From Sulfuriferula sp041651255 (lineage in GTDB: Bacteria > Pseudomonadota > Gammaproteobacteria > Burkholderiales > Sulfuriferulaceae): a stretch of 64,000 bases of DNA. The position numbers were made by a program, and so were the translations under genes. The DNA is taken from assembly GCA_041651255.1 (NCBI GenBank), contig JBAZJP010000002.1, positions 207,076-271,075 on the forward strand. The letters are read 5' to 3'. Shown piece after piece: positions 16,646 through 25,818 of the stretch (positions are counted from its first letter, which is position 1; each line of letters starts with the position of its first letter). Under the pieces are notes generated by a model, which did no database searches, had not been told where the DNA came from, and saw only the letters and a program-made list of their open reading frames with translations.

Positions 16646-17929
16646 TTAGAGGCAACCACAACACTTCTTGTACTTCTTTCCGCTACCACAGGAGCAAGGG
16701 GTATTGAGGTTTCGGCCCTTCATTTTTGGCGCTTGAACCACTGGCGTATTCCCCATTACAACCTTTGCTTGCCGTAAAAATAGGCGCGGCGATCGAGTTG
16801 GGAACCACTTGCTGAGCAAGAAAGTGTCCGCCGCTGAGACGAGCGTGCCGGAAATAGGTTCTAGGGCTCCGATGCCTGTGGTTGCAGCGAAGCGCAGCAA
16901 TTTGGCAGGAAGCAACTCAACGACGCTTTGTTTACCAACAGACTCCACATATTTAGCAACTATCTCGTCTGCAGTGTCGTGAGGCGATCCTTGGACGAAC
17001 CAATCACGCATTGATTGGGCATGGCGCGAACTGCGGAGGTCAAGCAGTTGAGCTGGTGTTAGTCTCTTTGCGGCGAATGCAACTCCCAAATCTGGTACTC
17101 CACTAATCTTTTGGATCTTGGTGAAAGCAGTATTGCCTTCCGCCGCATATCCGAGACGTTGGCCTTTCGCGCGCAGAACAGTCAATGTCGCTTCATCACC
17201 AGTTATCTCTGTTGCGTCGATGTGCCCGCCAATCGCGAGTAGAAAGTTCTCAAAGGCGACGCGCAGGACAGACCGGATCTCGATCGAATCTCCTTGCTCA
17301 GCTGGAACGTGAGGGCTGAATACCACAACCTGATTAGGATTGATACCAATCAGTTGGTCTAGAGAGCGGCCCGCATTCTTTAGTGCTAGGAATTCACGTA
17401 AATAGGGGCTCCCAAGTACGTCACGATACGTTTCGTCTCGGAGGTTGTCTGCAAAGCTTTGGGTTGGCAGTTGGATGACGTTGTCTAGTAGCAGATTGGA
17501 AAGCTCAGTCCTTCTTTTTCCTAGCGATGGCGGGTTAGTGACTGATAGTGTGTCATGAATGGCGCGATCCAGCGGTTTGAAGAACGCTGTCCCGAGGTTG
17601 GGGTTGTTCGATGATTGGTTTGGGCCGTCGTGGATTTGGAAGAAGCCAAGTCCGGCTCCGTTTCCGACGTAGCCAAACCATTGATCAAATCGAGCGAGAA
17701 CGATGACCTTTGTTCGCAGGAGTTCGTCAAACATGTCTTCACCAAGCATGAGGCGAAGGACTGCGACAACTTGTAGATTTCCAGTGGGGATGACAATCTG
17801 GTCATAGAGCAAAATGTAATTCGCGAGCCGAGCCCAGAAGTCACTGGACGCGTACATCTGATCAGAGGCACGCTCAAGGTGTTGAAGCATCGGCCAGATG
17901 CCGAAGTCTGTTGCGAGTACGCGGCGCAT
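16646..17929 (-). CDS. Unknown protein with C-terminal SEC-C zinc motif
   Basis: This 427-residue protein ends in a SEC-C motif (PCSCGSGKKYKKCCG, about 411-425), a small zinc-binding module found in SecA and many otherwise unrelated proteins. The remaining 400 residues are soluble and show no motif I recognise. It stands alone, with about 100 bp of non-coding DNA on one side and 296 bp on the other, in a region otherwise of housekeeping genes. Codon choice appears different from the neighbours. These signs suggest an acquired accessory gene. No ribosome-binding site is evident before the ATG at 17929. Confidence 0.8.
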   Translation of the reverse strand: MRRVLATDFGIWPMLQHLERASDQMYASSDFWARLANYILLYDQIVIPTGNLQVVAVLRLMLGEDMFDELLRTKVIVLARFDQWFGYVGNGAGLGFFQIHDGPNQSSNNPNLGTAFFKPLDRAIHDTLSVTNPPSLGKRRTELSNLLLDNVIQLPTQSFADNLRDETYRDVLGSPYLREFLALKNAGRSLDQLIGINPNQVVVFSPHVPAEQGDSIEIRSVLRVAFENFLLAIGGHIDATEITGDEATLTVLRAKGQRLGYAAEGNTAFTKIQKISGVPDLGVAFAAKRLTPAQLLDLRSSRHAQSMRDWFVQGSPHDTADEIVAKYVESVGKQSVVELLPAKLLRFAATTGIGALEPISGTLVSAADTFLLSKWFPTRSPRLFLRQAKVVMGNTPVVQAPKMKGRNLNTPCSCGSGKKYKKCCGCL

Positions 17930-18031
17930 GGGCAGTGGGGTTTCTTTTGTGAGCCCTAACGGCTAATAGGCACCAAAATCAGTGCTAATTTTATTTAGTA
18001 AATCGCTGTATAACATTCTGCTCTCCCCGAT

Positions 18032-18135
18032 CTGGTGCTGCAATTTATTGATTTAATAAAAACAATAATTTGATCTACGCCGTTTTGCATGAAATTAAAT
18101 ACACCTAGTAGCTGGTGCTCCGATTACTTATTGAT
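18032..18135. repeat. Imperfect direct repeat upstream of the SEC-C gene
   Basis: Two similar 21-24 nt segments begin exactly 80 bp apart: CTGGTGCTGCAATT followed by TATTGAT (18032-18052), and CTGGTGCTCCGATT followed by ACTTATTGAT (18112-18135). They fall in the AT-rich gap between dinG and the SEC-C gene. They could be operator copies or remains of an insertion. Confidence 0.35.
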
Positions 18136-18182
18136 AACGAATGTGGTGTTTTCATATTAACCGATTTTTTTAATGTTGAGTG

Positions 18183-18211
18183 ACAGCAAAAGTGGTTTTC
18201 TAGTTTGCTGT
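18183..18211 (-). terminator. Possible terminator of the helicase gene
   Basis: Perfect 8-bp stem ACAGCAAA / TTTGCTGT with a 13-nt loop, 14 bp beyond the stop of the minus-strand helicase. No clear T-run follows in the minus direction, so efficiency is doubtful. Confidence 0.35.
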
Positions 18212-18225
18212 TGGTATGGATACGA

Positions 18226-20169
18226 TTATTTATTCGAAAGGTGTTTAATCTGTTCAAAAAATGCAACTACTTCACCTTCAATACGACTGCGCTTCATCGG
18301 TGGCAGGCTTTGCCAGATGCGGCGGCCGTAGGGCTTGGTGACTAGTCTGGGGTCGCAGATCATGAGTACGCCGTGGTCGGTTTCGTCGCGGATTAGTCGG
18401 CCTGCGCCTTGTTTGAGGGTGATGACGGCGTGGGGGAGCTGGTATTCCATAAAGGCATTGCCGCCGTTCTGGTTGATTTGCTGCAGGCGTGCGGCGAGTA
18501 CTGGGTCATCGGGTGGTGAGAAGGGCAGTTTGTCGATAATTACCAAAGATAGTGCTTCGCCTTTGACGTCTATGCCTTCCCAAAAACTTTGGCTGCCCAA
18601 CAAGACCGCGTTACCCAACTCTCTGAATCGGGTTAATAACTCAGTGCGAGAGCTGTCGCCTTGCATGAGGATGGGGTAGTCAAGTTGCTGTGCTTCAAAC
18701 GCGGCAGTAAGTAAATCTCTTGCTTCGCGCATTGCTCGCAGTGCAGTGAATAACATGAAGGCACGTCCGCCGCTGGCCTTGATCAGTGGCAGGGCGGCTT
18801 CGACGACGGCTTTGGTGTAATTGGGTGTGTTTGGCTCAGGGATGTTGCTGGGCAGGTAGAACATGGCTTGGGAGGCATATTCAAACGGGCTTTCCCAGCT
18901 CTGGCTGGCGCTGTTTAGCAGCCCTAGCTGTGCGCGATAGTGACTGAAATCACCTTTTACCGAGAGTGTCGCCGAGGTGAATATCCATGCACGGGCATTG
19001 CTCTCAATTTGTTTGGTAAAAATGTCGGCAACCGAGAGTGGGGTAGTGTTGAGGGTGAGGGCATGGCTAAATGCTTCTATCCAGCGCACGCTGTCAGCGG
19101 GTACTGGGAGCTGCCATTTAGATATTAGCGCGGCTATTTCGACGCCACGTTGCCATACGCTTTCTAGCCCTGGTGAGCGTTGCGCCTGACTTTCCAAATG
19201 TTGGTTGAGTGTTTGCAAGGCCAGCTCGCATGCGTCGAGTGCCGCACTGTAACCATCACGTTGAGCGACTTTGTCTAATGCCCAGCGTCCGCTGTCTTCT
19301 TGAAAAACCAGACGCAAATCACGCGCGGCTTTGTCCAGCGCGAGGGCTGCGTCGGGCAGGGGCAAATAATCTTTGCAGCCTGCTACTGCTTCCATTCGTG
19401 CATCACGAGCAAGCTCAATAATTTGCCCTGTGGAAATCGTTACGCCAAAGAATAATCCAGCCGTTTCAGGGAGTTGGTGCGCTTCGTCGAATACCACTGT
19501 ATTGCAAGCAGGCAGTAATTCTGCCACGCCTTCATCACGCAGCCAGACATCGGCAAAAAACAAGTGGTGATTAACCACGATAATGTCCGCTTCCATCGCT
19601 TTTTTGCGGGCTTCAAGGACAAAACATTGTTTGTGTTGCGGGCAATCACTGCCTAAACAATTGTCTCGGCTAGAGGTCACATAACGCCAGATCGGCGCGT
19701 CTTCGGGTACGCCAGATAATTCAGCTTTATCACCAGTTTTGCTGTGTTCGGCAAAGACGCGCACTTGTTCCAGATGGACAACATCTTCACGATTCATGAA
19801 TCGTCCATCTTCCCGGGCGCGTTCAAGATGGTAATGGCATACGTAATTAGCGCGGCCTTTGAGTAGCGCAATAATTGCAGGCACACCGAGCGCGCCGCGT
19901 ACTGCAGGCAAGTCGCGGTGGAATAACTGGTCTTGCAGGTTTTTTGTCCCGGTGGAAATAATGACTTTACCGCCGTGCAGCAATGCGGGCGTGAGGTAAG
20001 CCAGTGTTTTGCCAGTGCCTGTGCCGGCTTCAGCAATCAATGTGGTTTGATTGGTGATGGCTTCATGTACGGCGCGCGCCATTTCGATTTGCTGTGTGCG
20101 CGCACGAAAACCAGGTATTACAGCTGCCAGTGGACCTTCAGGAGAAAAAGCAACTTCTATATCAACCAT
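18226..20169 (-). CDS. DinG/YoaA-type ATP-dependent helicase
   Basis: A 647-residue XPD-like superfamily 2 helicase with Walker A AGTGTGKT near residue 48. Four iron-sulfur cysteines are present (YVCHYH, then NCLGSDCPQHKQC at about 175-185), followed by DEAH and the C-terminal QGAGRLIRDETDHG motif VI. Such enzymes unwind DNA 5'-3', using the Fe-S domain as a wedge, in repair and R-loop removal. Length fits YoaA/DinG. Its start overlaps the upstream lplT gene by 8 nt, so the two share a transcript. Confidence 0.93.
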   Translation of the reverse strand: MVDIEVAFSPEGPLAAVIPGFRARTQQIEMARAVHEAITNQTTLIAEAGTGTGKTLAYLTPALLHGGKVIISTGTKNLQDQLFHRDLPAVRGALGVPAIIALLKGRANYVCHYHLERAREDGRFMNREDVVHLEQVRVFAEHSKTGDKAELSGVPEDAPIWRYVTSSRDNCLGSDCPQHKQCFVLEARKKAMEADIIVVNHHLFFADVWLRDEGVAELLPACNTVVFDEAHQLPETAGLFFGVTISTGQIIELARDARMEAVAGCKDYLPLPDAALALDKAARDLRLVFQEDSGRWALDKVAQRDGYSAALDACELALQTLNQHLESQAQRSPGLESVWQRGVEIAALISKWQLPVPADSVRWIEAFSHALTLNTTPLSVADIFTKQIESNARAWIFTSATLSVKGDFSHYRAQLGLLNSASQSWESPFEYASQAMFYLPSNIPEPNTPNYTKAVVEAALPLIKASGGRAFMLFTALRAMREARDLLTAAFEAQQLDYPILMQGDSSRTELLTRFRELGNAVLLGSQSFWEGIDVKGEALSLVIIDKLPFSPPDDPVLAARLQQINQNGGNAFMEYQLPHAVITLKQGAGRLIRDETDHGVLMICDPRLVTKPYGRRIWQSLPPMKRSRIEGEVVAFFEQIKHLSNK

Positions 20170-21388
20170 GTTGCGTAGGGTCGATATGACGATAACGAAT
20201 TTGTATGATCAGCATGGATAAGCTGATAAACACACCAAATACGATGGTAATGGCATTAATCGACCAGTTTTCATGATCGAGCACGGCATACAGACCGAGC
20301 ATGAGCAATATAGAGAGATTTTCATTGAAGTTTTGTACTGCAATCGAGTGTCCAGCGCCCATCAGTAAATGGCCGCGATGCTGTAGCAGGGCATTCATGG
20401 GAACGACAAAGAAGCCACCTAACATACCTATCACACCCAATAACAACGCAGCAACCATAGGTGATGTGACAAATATCATGCTAATGACCACTAAACCCAT
20501 GATGATGCCCGCTGGGATGACGCGAATGGCGTGATTGAGGGTGATGTAGCGTCCTGCAATAATCGCGCCGATGGCAATCCCTACAGCGACAGTAGCTGTG
20601 AGCTGGGTGGCTTGCTGGATATCGAATTTTAGAACCAGCACTGCCCAGGTTAATATAACCAGTCGCAATGTTGCACCTGCACCCCAGAACAGGGTGGTTA
20701 CAGCTAACGAAACCTCGCCTAATGGGTCACGCCAGAGTTGTAAAAAGCTTTGCCAGAAATCACGTACCAGTGAAATCGGATCGCGCTTGCTAGGCTTGTG
20801 ATCTGGTGCGGTTTTGGGGATAAATAGATTGCACACGGCAGCTGATACATATAACCCAATAATAAGAATGATAGCGAATTTGGCTACATCCAATCCGGCC
20901 AACATTGGAAAATCGACAGACAGGGCTTGTAATAAATTTGGATTAAGCATCACTCCGCCAATAATTGCTCCCAGTATTATTGCCAATACGGTTGCGCCTT
21001 CCATCCATGCGTTGGCAACCACTAATTGATCGGCAGCCAGGTACTCAGTCAGAATGCCGTATTTGGCAGGTGAATAGGCGGCTGCACCTAAGCCTACGAT
21101 GCCATAAGCGTAAAGTGGATTGAGTCCGACCAGCATGCCGATACAGCCAAGGAGCTTGATATTATTGCTGATAAACATGACGCGCCCTTTGGGCAGGGCA
21201 TCAGAGAAGGCGCCGACAAATGGAGCGAGTACGATATATGAAAATACAAAAAACTCCTGTAATACAGGCGTATGCCAGCTCGGAGCATTTAGTTCAACAA
21301 GCAGCGCTATCGCCGCAAACAACAGCGCGTTGTCAGCCAGCGCAGATAAAAATTGCGCGATTAATATGATGTAAAAGCCAAAATTCAT
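20162..21388 (-). CDS. lplT: Lysophospholipid transporter LplT (MFS)
   Basis: A 408-residue inner-membrane protein with about 12 hydrophobic segments. The LplT opening includes FLSALADNALLFAAIALL, and the AAAYSPAKYGILTEYLAADQLVVANAW loop is highly characteristic. LplT flips lysophospholipids across the inner membrane for reacylation. In many proteobacteria it is linked or fused to Aas acyltransferase; no aas is seen here. It lies 8 bp downstream of an unknown membrane protein and overlaps the helicase gene. Confidence 0.92.
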   Translation of the reverse strand: MNFGFYIILIAQFLSALADNALLFAAIALLVELNAPSWHTPVLQEFFVFSYIVLAPFVGAFSDALPKGRVMFISNNIKLLGCIGMLVGLNPLYAYGIVGLGAAAYSPAKYGILTEYLAADQLVVANAWMEGATVLAIILGAIIGGVMLNPNLLQALSVDFPMLAGLDVAKFAIILIIGLYVSAAVCNLFIPKTAPDHKPSKRDPISLVRDFWQSFLQLWRDPLGEVSLAVTTLFWGAGATLRLVILTWAVLVLKFDIQQATQLTATVAVGIAIGAIIAGRYITLNHAIRVIPAGIIMGLVVISMIFVTSPMVAALLLGVIGMLGGFFVVPMNALLQHRGHLLMGAGHSIAVQNFNENLSILLMLGLYAVLDHENWSINAITIVFGVFISLSMLIIQIRYRHIDPTQHG

Positions 21389-21396
21389 TTATGGAT

Positions 21397-21948
21397 TTAT
21401 TGCGGCTTTGAGTCGGACTTGGATTTGGCCATAGCGTTGAGCATGGCTTCTTGTTCGGCAAATGAGGGGGCGCGACTGCGGCTGTTGAGCGCGGGGTCTT
21501 TGCCAGGGGCAACATGTCCGCCACGCTCTTGTTCCTTGACTTGCAGATATTCGTCCAGACCTTCATCCGTGTAGCGTCCACGATAGTTCTTGGGCATTTG
21601 TGTTGCAGGTTTATTTTTATAAGCCTGGATGCGCAAGGCTTTGTTAATAGCGGCGATGCGATCTTCTATCCAGCGTATGTCATAAACGGCAAAAGCCGCT
21701 ATTGCGGCAAATAATGCCAAGCCTATCATGCTATGTCCAAGTATGACTAAGGCGATAATAGTAATCGTAGCCAAACGATAAACCCAGGCACCACGAATTT
21801 CATCCAGATAATCGCGATGCAAGCCTAATGGAAAGATCGCCAGTAATTTATAGGCTAATTTGCGCTGCTTCATTTGCTCAACCAGCTTTAAATTCGTGGT
21901 TTGCAGACCTTCACCTTCTAAATTGAGCTTTTTCCATGCATTACTCAT
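21397..21948 (-). CDS. Two-TM hypothetical membrane protein
   Basis: A 183-residue protein with a soluble N-terminal helix (MKQRKLAYKLLAIFPLGLHR) and a central pair of hydrophobic segments (about 55-90: ATITIIALVILGHSMIGLAL and onward). Its charged, disordered C-terminal tail ends in SKSDSKPQ. The start at 21948 (MSNAWKKLNL) is preferred over the ATG three codons upstream. It looks like a small TM2-type or DUF membrane protein, not further recognised. It is the first gene of the unit with lplT and the helicase, divergent from a LysR gene. Confidence 0.75.
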   Translation of the reverse strand: MSNAWKKLNLEGEGLQTTNLKLVEQMKQRKLAYKLLAIFPLGLHRDYLDEIRGAWVYRLATITIIALVILGHSMIGLALFAAIAAFAVYDIRWIEDRIAAINKALRIQAYKNKPATQMPKNYRGRYTDEGLDEYLQVKEQERGGHVAPGKDPALNSRSRAPSFAEQEAMLNAMAKSKSDSKPQ

Positions 21949-22022
21949 TGTTTGCACCTATCTTCATTGCACTAAATATGATTGAATGTGACTGTTATTG
22001 TCATTTTTAACGTAAACCCGAT

Positions 22023-22928
22023 ATGGCCGATCGTCGACTTCAAGTATTCTACACTGTCGCCAAGCAATTGAGCTTTACTAAAGCAGCAGAATGTTTATGT
22101 ATGACCCAACCTGCAGTTACTTTTCAGATTAAACAGCTGGAAGCTCAGCTCAATATCAGCTTGTTTGAACGCAGTCCGAGTAAAATCACTTTGACCACCG
22201 CTGGTGAGTTGGCGATGCGTTATGCTGAAAATATTTTGAATCTGACCACGGAAATGGAAAGCCGTCTTGCGGAAATGAGTGAAGCTACGAGTGGTACACT
22301 CACTATAGGCGCATCAACAACGATAGCGGACTATATGTTACCGCAAATGCTGGGCTTGTTTAAGGCGCGATTTCCGCAGGTACAATTGCGGTTGAGTGTG
22401 GCAAATTCACAAAGCATAGAAAATCGTGTCATTGATCACAGTCTGGATGTGGGGTTGGTTGAATCGCCCTCGCATCATTTAAGCTTGGTCACCCAAGTGT
22501 TATATCAGGATGATTTGGTGGTGATTTGTGCTGTTAATCATGCGTGGGCAGGGTTAGCGAGTATCCATCCCGAACAATTGAGCCACGAGCCTTATATTGG
22601 TCGTGAGCTGGGTTCCGGGACACGTGAAGTGGTAGATCAATATTTGCGTGAACATAAAATTCAACCTGAATCACTTGATGTGGTCATGGAATTAGGTAGC
22701 CCAGAGGCCATAAAAGGTGCGGTAGAAGCGGGTCTGGGTGTCGCCATCGTGTCTCAAAGTACAGTGATGAAAGAGCAAAAGCTGGGTAAGCTCATCGCTA
22801 TTCCATTAAACCCTGTGTTACGGCGTGATTTGACGCTGGTTTATACGCAGGAAAAATTCCGTTCCAAGTTATTACAATCCTTTATCGATTTAATCGTCGA
22901 TATACCCCAATCATCGACTATAGGTTAA
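22023..22928 (+). CDS. LysR-family transcriptional regulator
   Basis: A 301-residue LysR regulator with the N-terminal helix-turn-helix (FYTVAKQLSFTKAAECLCMT then QPAVTFQIKQLE) and an effector-binding domain containing GRELGSGTREVVDQYL and GSPEAIKGAVEAGLGVAIVS. The effector part resembles CbbR/CysB-like regulators of inorganic metabolism, but the ligand is unknown. It is followed 4 bp later by a degenerate amidotransferase-like gene and then arsR-arsB, all in the same direction, so it may control that cluster. Confidence 0.9.
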   Translation: MADRRLQVFYTVAKQLSFTKAAECLCMTQPAVTFQIKQLEAQLNISLFERSPSKITLTTAGELAMRYAENILNLTTEMESRLAEMSEATSGTLTIGASTTIADYMLPQMLGLFKARFPQVQLRLSVANSQSIENRVIDHSLDVGLVESPSHHLSLVTQVLYQDDLVVICAVNHAWAGLASIHPEQLSHEPYIGRELGSGTREVVDQYLREHKIQPESLDVVMELGSPEAIKGAVEAGLGVAIVSQSTVMKEQKLGKLIAIPLNPVLRRDLTLVYTQEKFRSKLLQSFIDLIVDIPQSSTIG

Positions 22929-22932
22929 TGTT

Positions 22933-23673
22933 ATGAAACGTTTCATGTTAGTGCAACACTCGTATTCCGAGTTTTTAGGTATGGTAGAAAAGCAGCTGGA
23001 ATCGCGTAATATCGGTTTCCAGTATCAACGTCCGTTTTTAGGTGTGGATTTGCCCAGTACTGCAACACAGCATGATGCCTTGTGGCTGCTGGGTGGGGCG
23101 TATCCGATTACTGACGAAGAGGCTTGTCCCTGGGTGGAGCAGGAATTGCGTCTGTTGACCAATTTCAAAAAAATGAACCGCCCTGTGGTGGGTATAGGTT
23201 TCGGCGCGCTGGTGATGATATTGCAAGCTGGCGGTGAAGTGACTGACGAGCCTTATTTCAATGCGTATTGGACAACCTGCCATAAAACTGAAGCGGGCAA
23301 GGATGATCTGTTAGCCAATGCGGTAGACGGCAAAAAATTGCTGGTAATGTATAACGGCGATGCAATTCTGCCGGAGGGCATGGAACCTATCGTTGTTGAC
23401 GATAACGGGCATTGGCTGGCAGTGCGTACTGATGATTTGAGCTACGCCATGTTGTTCCGCCCTGAAATCAAGCCTGGCATGATAGAAGATATGTTGATGG
23501 AAGATAATCGTCCTTTGCCAGACAATATCGGTGATATTTTGGCTGAAGCGCGTGAACATTGGCCAGTTAATCAGCAGATCGCTGCTGATATTTGTTTAGC
23601 GCTAGTGACTGCCTTGGATTTAATGACTGAACGTCATAAAATGCCCGTATTTAATTTGAATGTAGTGAAGTAA
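22933..23673 (+). CDS. Degenerate class I glutamine amidotransferase-like protein
   Basis: A 246-residue protein with the class I GATase fold pattern. A strand leads to LWLLGGAYPITDEEACPWVE, then a nucleophile-elbow-like segment VVGIGFGALVM near residues 95-105, and a late strand with MLFRPEIKPG. The elbow cysteine of active enzymes (GICFG) is glycine here, and the HPE histidine is arginine. Amidotransferase activity is therefore not expected; a binding or regulatory role is more likely. It sits between a LysR regulator (4 bp) and a 119-residue gene (2 bp). Confidence 0.75.
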   Translation: MKRFMLVQHSYSEFLGMVEKQLESRNIGFQYQRPFLGVDLPSTATQHDALWLLGGAYPITDEEACPWVEQELRLLTNFKKMNRPVVGIGFGALVMILQAGGEVTDEPYFNAYWTTCHKTEAGKDDLLANAVDGKKLLVMYNGDAILPEGMEPIVVDDNGHWLAVRTDDLSYAMLFRPEIKPGMIEDMLMEDNRPLPDNIGDILAEAREHWPVNQQIAADICLALVTALDLMTERHKMPVFNLNVVK

Positions 23674-23675
23674 AT

Positions 23676-24035
23676 ATGATTGCGATAGAACGTGATTTGC
23701 TTAAGCATTTTCGTGCGCTAGATCCGGTACAGCAGCAAAGCGCGCTGGATTATTTGTCCTTTTTGGCCAGCCGCCCGTCGCAGCTTGCCGCTGTGGATTT
23801 ACCGCAACCCGTGGACATTGAACGCCCTGCCGAAGAGTCGGTGGTGAAGGCAATTAAACGTCTGCGCGCTACATATCCCATGCTAGAGCCGAACAAATTG
23901 CTCAACGACACCTCCAACCAGATGACGCGCCATATGATACACAGCGTGCCTGCAGTGGAAGTGGTCGATGAGCTGGAGCGTGTGTTTCGCCAACATTATG
24001 AAACTTATATAGCGAAATTTAATACATGTTCATAG
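23676..24035 (+). CDS. Hypothetical 119-residue protein
   Basis: A small soluble protein, mostly helical, opening with IERDLLKHFRALDPVQQQSA and ending in DELERVFRQHYETYIAKF. There is no signal peptide, TM segment or metal site. I do not recognise the family. It begins 2 bp after the amidotransferase-like gene and overlaps arsR by 10 bp, so it is part of the same transcript. Its codon use matches the neighbours. Confidence 0.75.
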   Translation: MIAIERDLLKHFRALDPVQQQSALDYLSFLASRPSQLAAVDLPQPVDIERPAEESVVKAIKRLRATYPMLEPNKLLNDTSNQMTRHMIHSVPAVEVVDELERVFRQHYETYIAKFNTCS

Positions 24036-24373
24036 CGGGTGATTTTTTTGACGCATTAGCAGACGAAACTCGTCGTCGTATGCTGGCGTTAATTACTCGC
24101 GAAGGCGAGTTGTGTGTGTGTGAGTTGCATTATGCTCTGGATGTGCTACAACCCAAGGTATCACGCCATTTGGCAATTCTGCGAGATGCAGGGTTGCTGA
24201 GCATGCGGCGTGAAGGAACGTGGATATTTTATCGTATCAATTCAGCTTTGCCCGCCTGGGCGCTGACTATCCTCGATACGATGAATCCTGTTTGGCAGTC
24301 CATGCCGAATTGCCAACAAGATTACCAGCGCCTGATGGTGATGATAAATCGCCCTGTAAGCTGTTGTGGTTGA
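24026..24373 (+). CDS. arsR: ArsR-type arsenite-responsive repressor
   Basis: A 115-residue winged-helix ArsR/SmtB repressor. The As(III)-sensing motif ELCVCEL (Cys30, Cys32) lies in the position known from E. coli ArsR, followed by QPKVSRHLAILRDAGLL as the recognition helix and REGTWIFYRI as the wing. The C-terminus ends VSCCG, an additional vicinal cysteine pair. It should release the operator when arsenite or antimonite binds. It overlaps the preceding gene by 10 bp and precedes arsB by 29 bp. Confidence 0.93.
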   Translation: MFIAGDFFDALADETRRRMLALITREGELCVCELHYALDVLQPKVSRHLAILRDAGLLSMRREGTWIFYRINSALPAWALTILDTMNPVWQSMPNCQQDYQRLMVMINRPVSCCG

Positions 24374-24402
24374 TGGATGCTGCATATAGATAGCTGACAC
24401 GT

Positions 24403-25722
24403 ATGCTATTTGCTTCCATCGCGATATTTTTGGTCACTTTGGTATTGGTGATCAAGCAACCTGGTGGTTTGGGTATTGGTACAGCGGCATGGTTGGGTGC
24501 TGGTGCTGCTTTGCTTGTGGGTGTGGTTTCCGTTCAAGATATACCTGTAGTGTGGGCTATCGTTTGGGATGCGACATTCACACTTATCTCGTTGATTTTA
24601 ATTTCCTTGATCCTCGATGCGGCAGGCTTTTTTGAATGGTCGGCATTGCATATGGCCCAGCTAGCTAGGGGGCATGGTCTACGGCTGTTTCTGTTTAGTA
24701 TTTTACTCACTGCGCTCATGGCCGCATTATTTGCCAACGATGGGGCAGTCCTCATTTTAACGCCAGTCGTGATAGAAATGTTGCGTGTGTTGCGTTTGAC
24801 GCCCGTTGCGATGATGGCGTTTGTGGTCGCTACTGGCTTTGTTGCTGATAGTGCAAGTTTACCTTTTAAAATATCCAATCTCGTCAACATCATTGCAGCA
24901 AACTATGCGGGTATTGGCTTTAATGATTATGCCTCGGTAATGATGGCGGTGAATTTAGTCGCGGCTTTAGCCTCTATGCTAGTGTTGTGGTGGTATTTCA
25001 GACGGGATATTCCCCGATATTACGATATGCAGGATCTGCCTGTGCCAGCAAGTGTGATTCGTGATGTACTGGTATTTCGAGCGGGCTGGTGGGTTTTAGG
25101 AGCCGTGCTAATCACTTATTTCTTGTCGCAACGCTGGCAAATTCCTACTTCTTTGATTACTGCCACAGGAGCGCTGATATTGCTGTTGTTGGCTGCACGT
25201 AAGCATTTCAGTTCACTGCAAGGACGCGCAGTGATACCCGTGTGGACATTGTTACGTGAAGCACCTTGGCAAGTCGTTATTTTTTCCCTGGGTATGTATT
25301 TGGTCGTTTATGGCTTGCGCAATCAAGGACTGACCGAACAGTTAGGCGGTATGTTCGTAGTATTAAGTCATTATGGGCTTACTGCAACTGCTGTAGGTAC
25401 AGGATTTATCATGGCTATATTAGCCGCAGCCATGAATAATCTGCCCGCAGTGTTGGCGGGAAGTTTGGCCATAGCGCAGGCAGATGTTAGCCCGGCGTTA
25501 CGTGAAGCGATGGTTTATGCCAATATCATAGGCTGTGATTTAGGGCCGAAAATGACGCCTATAGGCAGTCTGGCAACCTTGTTGTGGTTGCATGTGCTAG
25601 CGCAGCGTGGCATGACGATAAGCTGGGGGCAATATTTTCGTATTGGTGTAATATTGACTGTGCCTGTGCTGCTCGTGGTGTTGTTGAGTTTGTCTTGGGT
25701 GTTAACTAATCTTCGATATTAG
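24403..25722 (+). CDS. arsB: Arsenite efflux pump ArsB
   Basis: A 439-residue inner-membrane protein with about 12 hydrophobic segments. ArsB-type segments are visible: LFANDGAVLILTPVVIEML, GFVADSASLPFKISNLVNI, and the late AAAMNNLPAVLAGSLAIAQA and GCDLGPKMTPIGSLATLLWL. It exports arsenite and antimonite using the proton gradient. No arsC reductase or arsA ATPase follows; the next gene is a PEBP protein after 96 bp. Arsenate detoxification would need a reductase encoded elsewhere. Confidence 0.94.
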   Translation: MLFASIAIFLVTLVLVIKQPGGLGIGTAAWLGAGAALLVGVVSVQDIPVVWAIVWDATFTLISLILISLILDAAGFFEWSALHMAQLARGHGLRLFLFSILLTALMAALFANDGAVLILTPVVIEMLRVLRLTPVAMMAFVVATGFVADSASLPFKISNLVNIIAANYAGIGFNDYASVMMAVNLVAALASMLVLWWYFRRDIPRYYDMQDLPVPASVIRDVLVFRAGWWVLGAVLITYFLSQRWQIPTSLITATGALILLLLAARKHFSSLQGRAVIPVWTLLREAPWQVVIFSLGMYLVVYGLRNQGLTEQLGGMFVVLSHYGLTATAVGTGFIMAILAAAMNNLPAVLAGSLAIAQADVSPALREAMVYANIIGCDLGPKMTPIGSLATLLWLHVLAQRGMTISWGQYFRIGVILTVPVLLVVLLSLSWVLTNLRY

Positions 25723-25818
25723 CGATTGGTGGAATAATGCAGCGGTAAGATTCCATATGTAACTGTTCTGCGGTTCGAAGATGACTATGAATTATTTTCC
25801 TAATGAGGAGGGTAGCAA

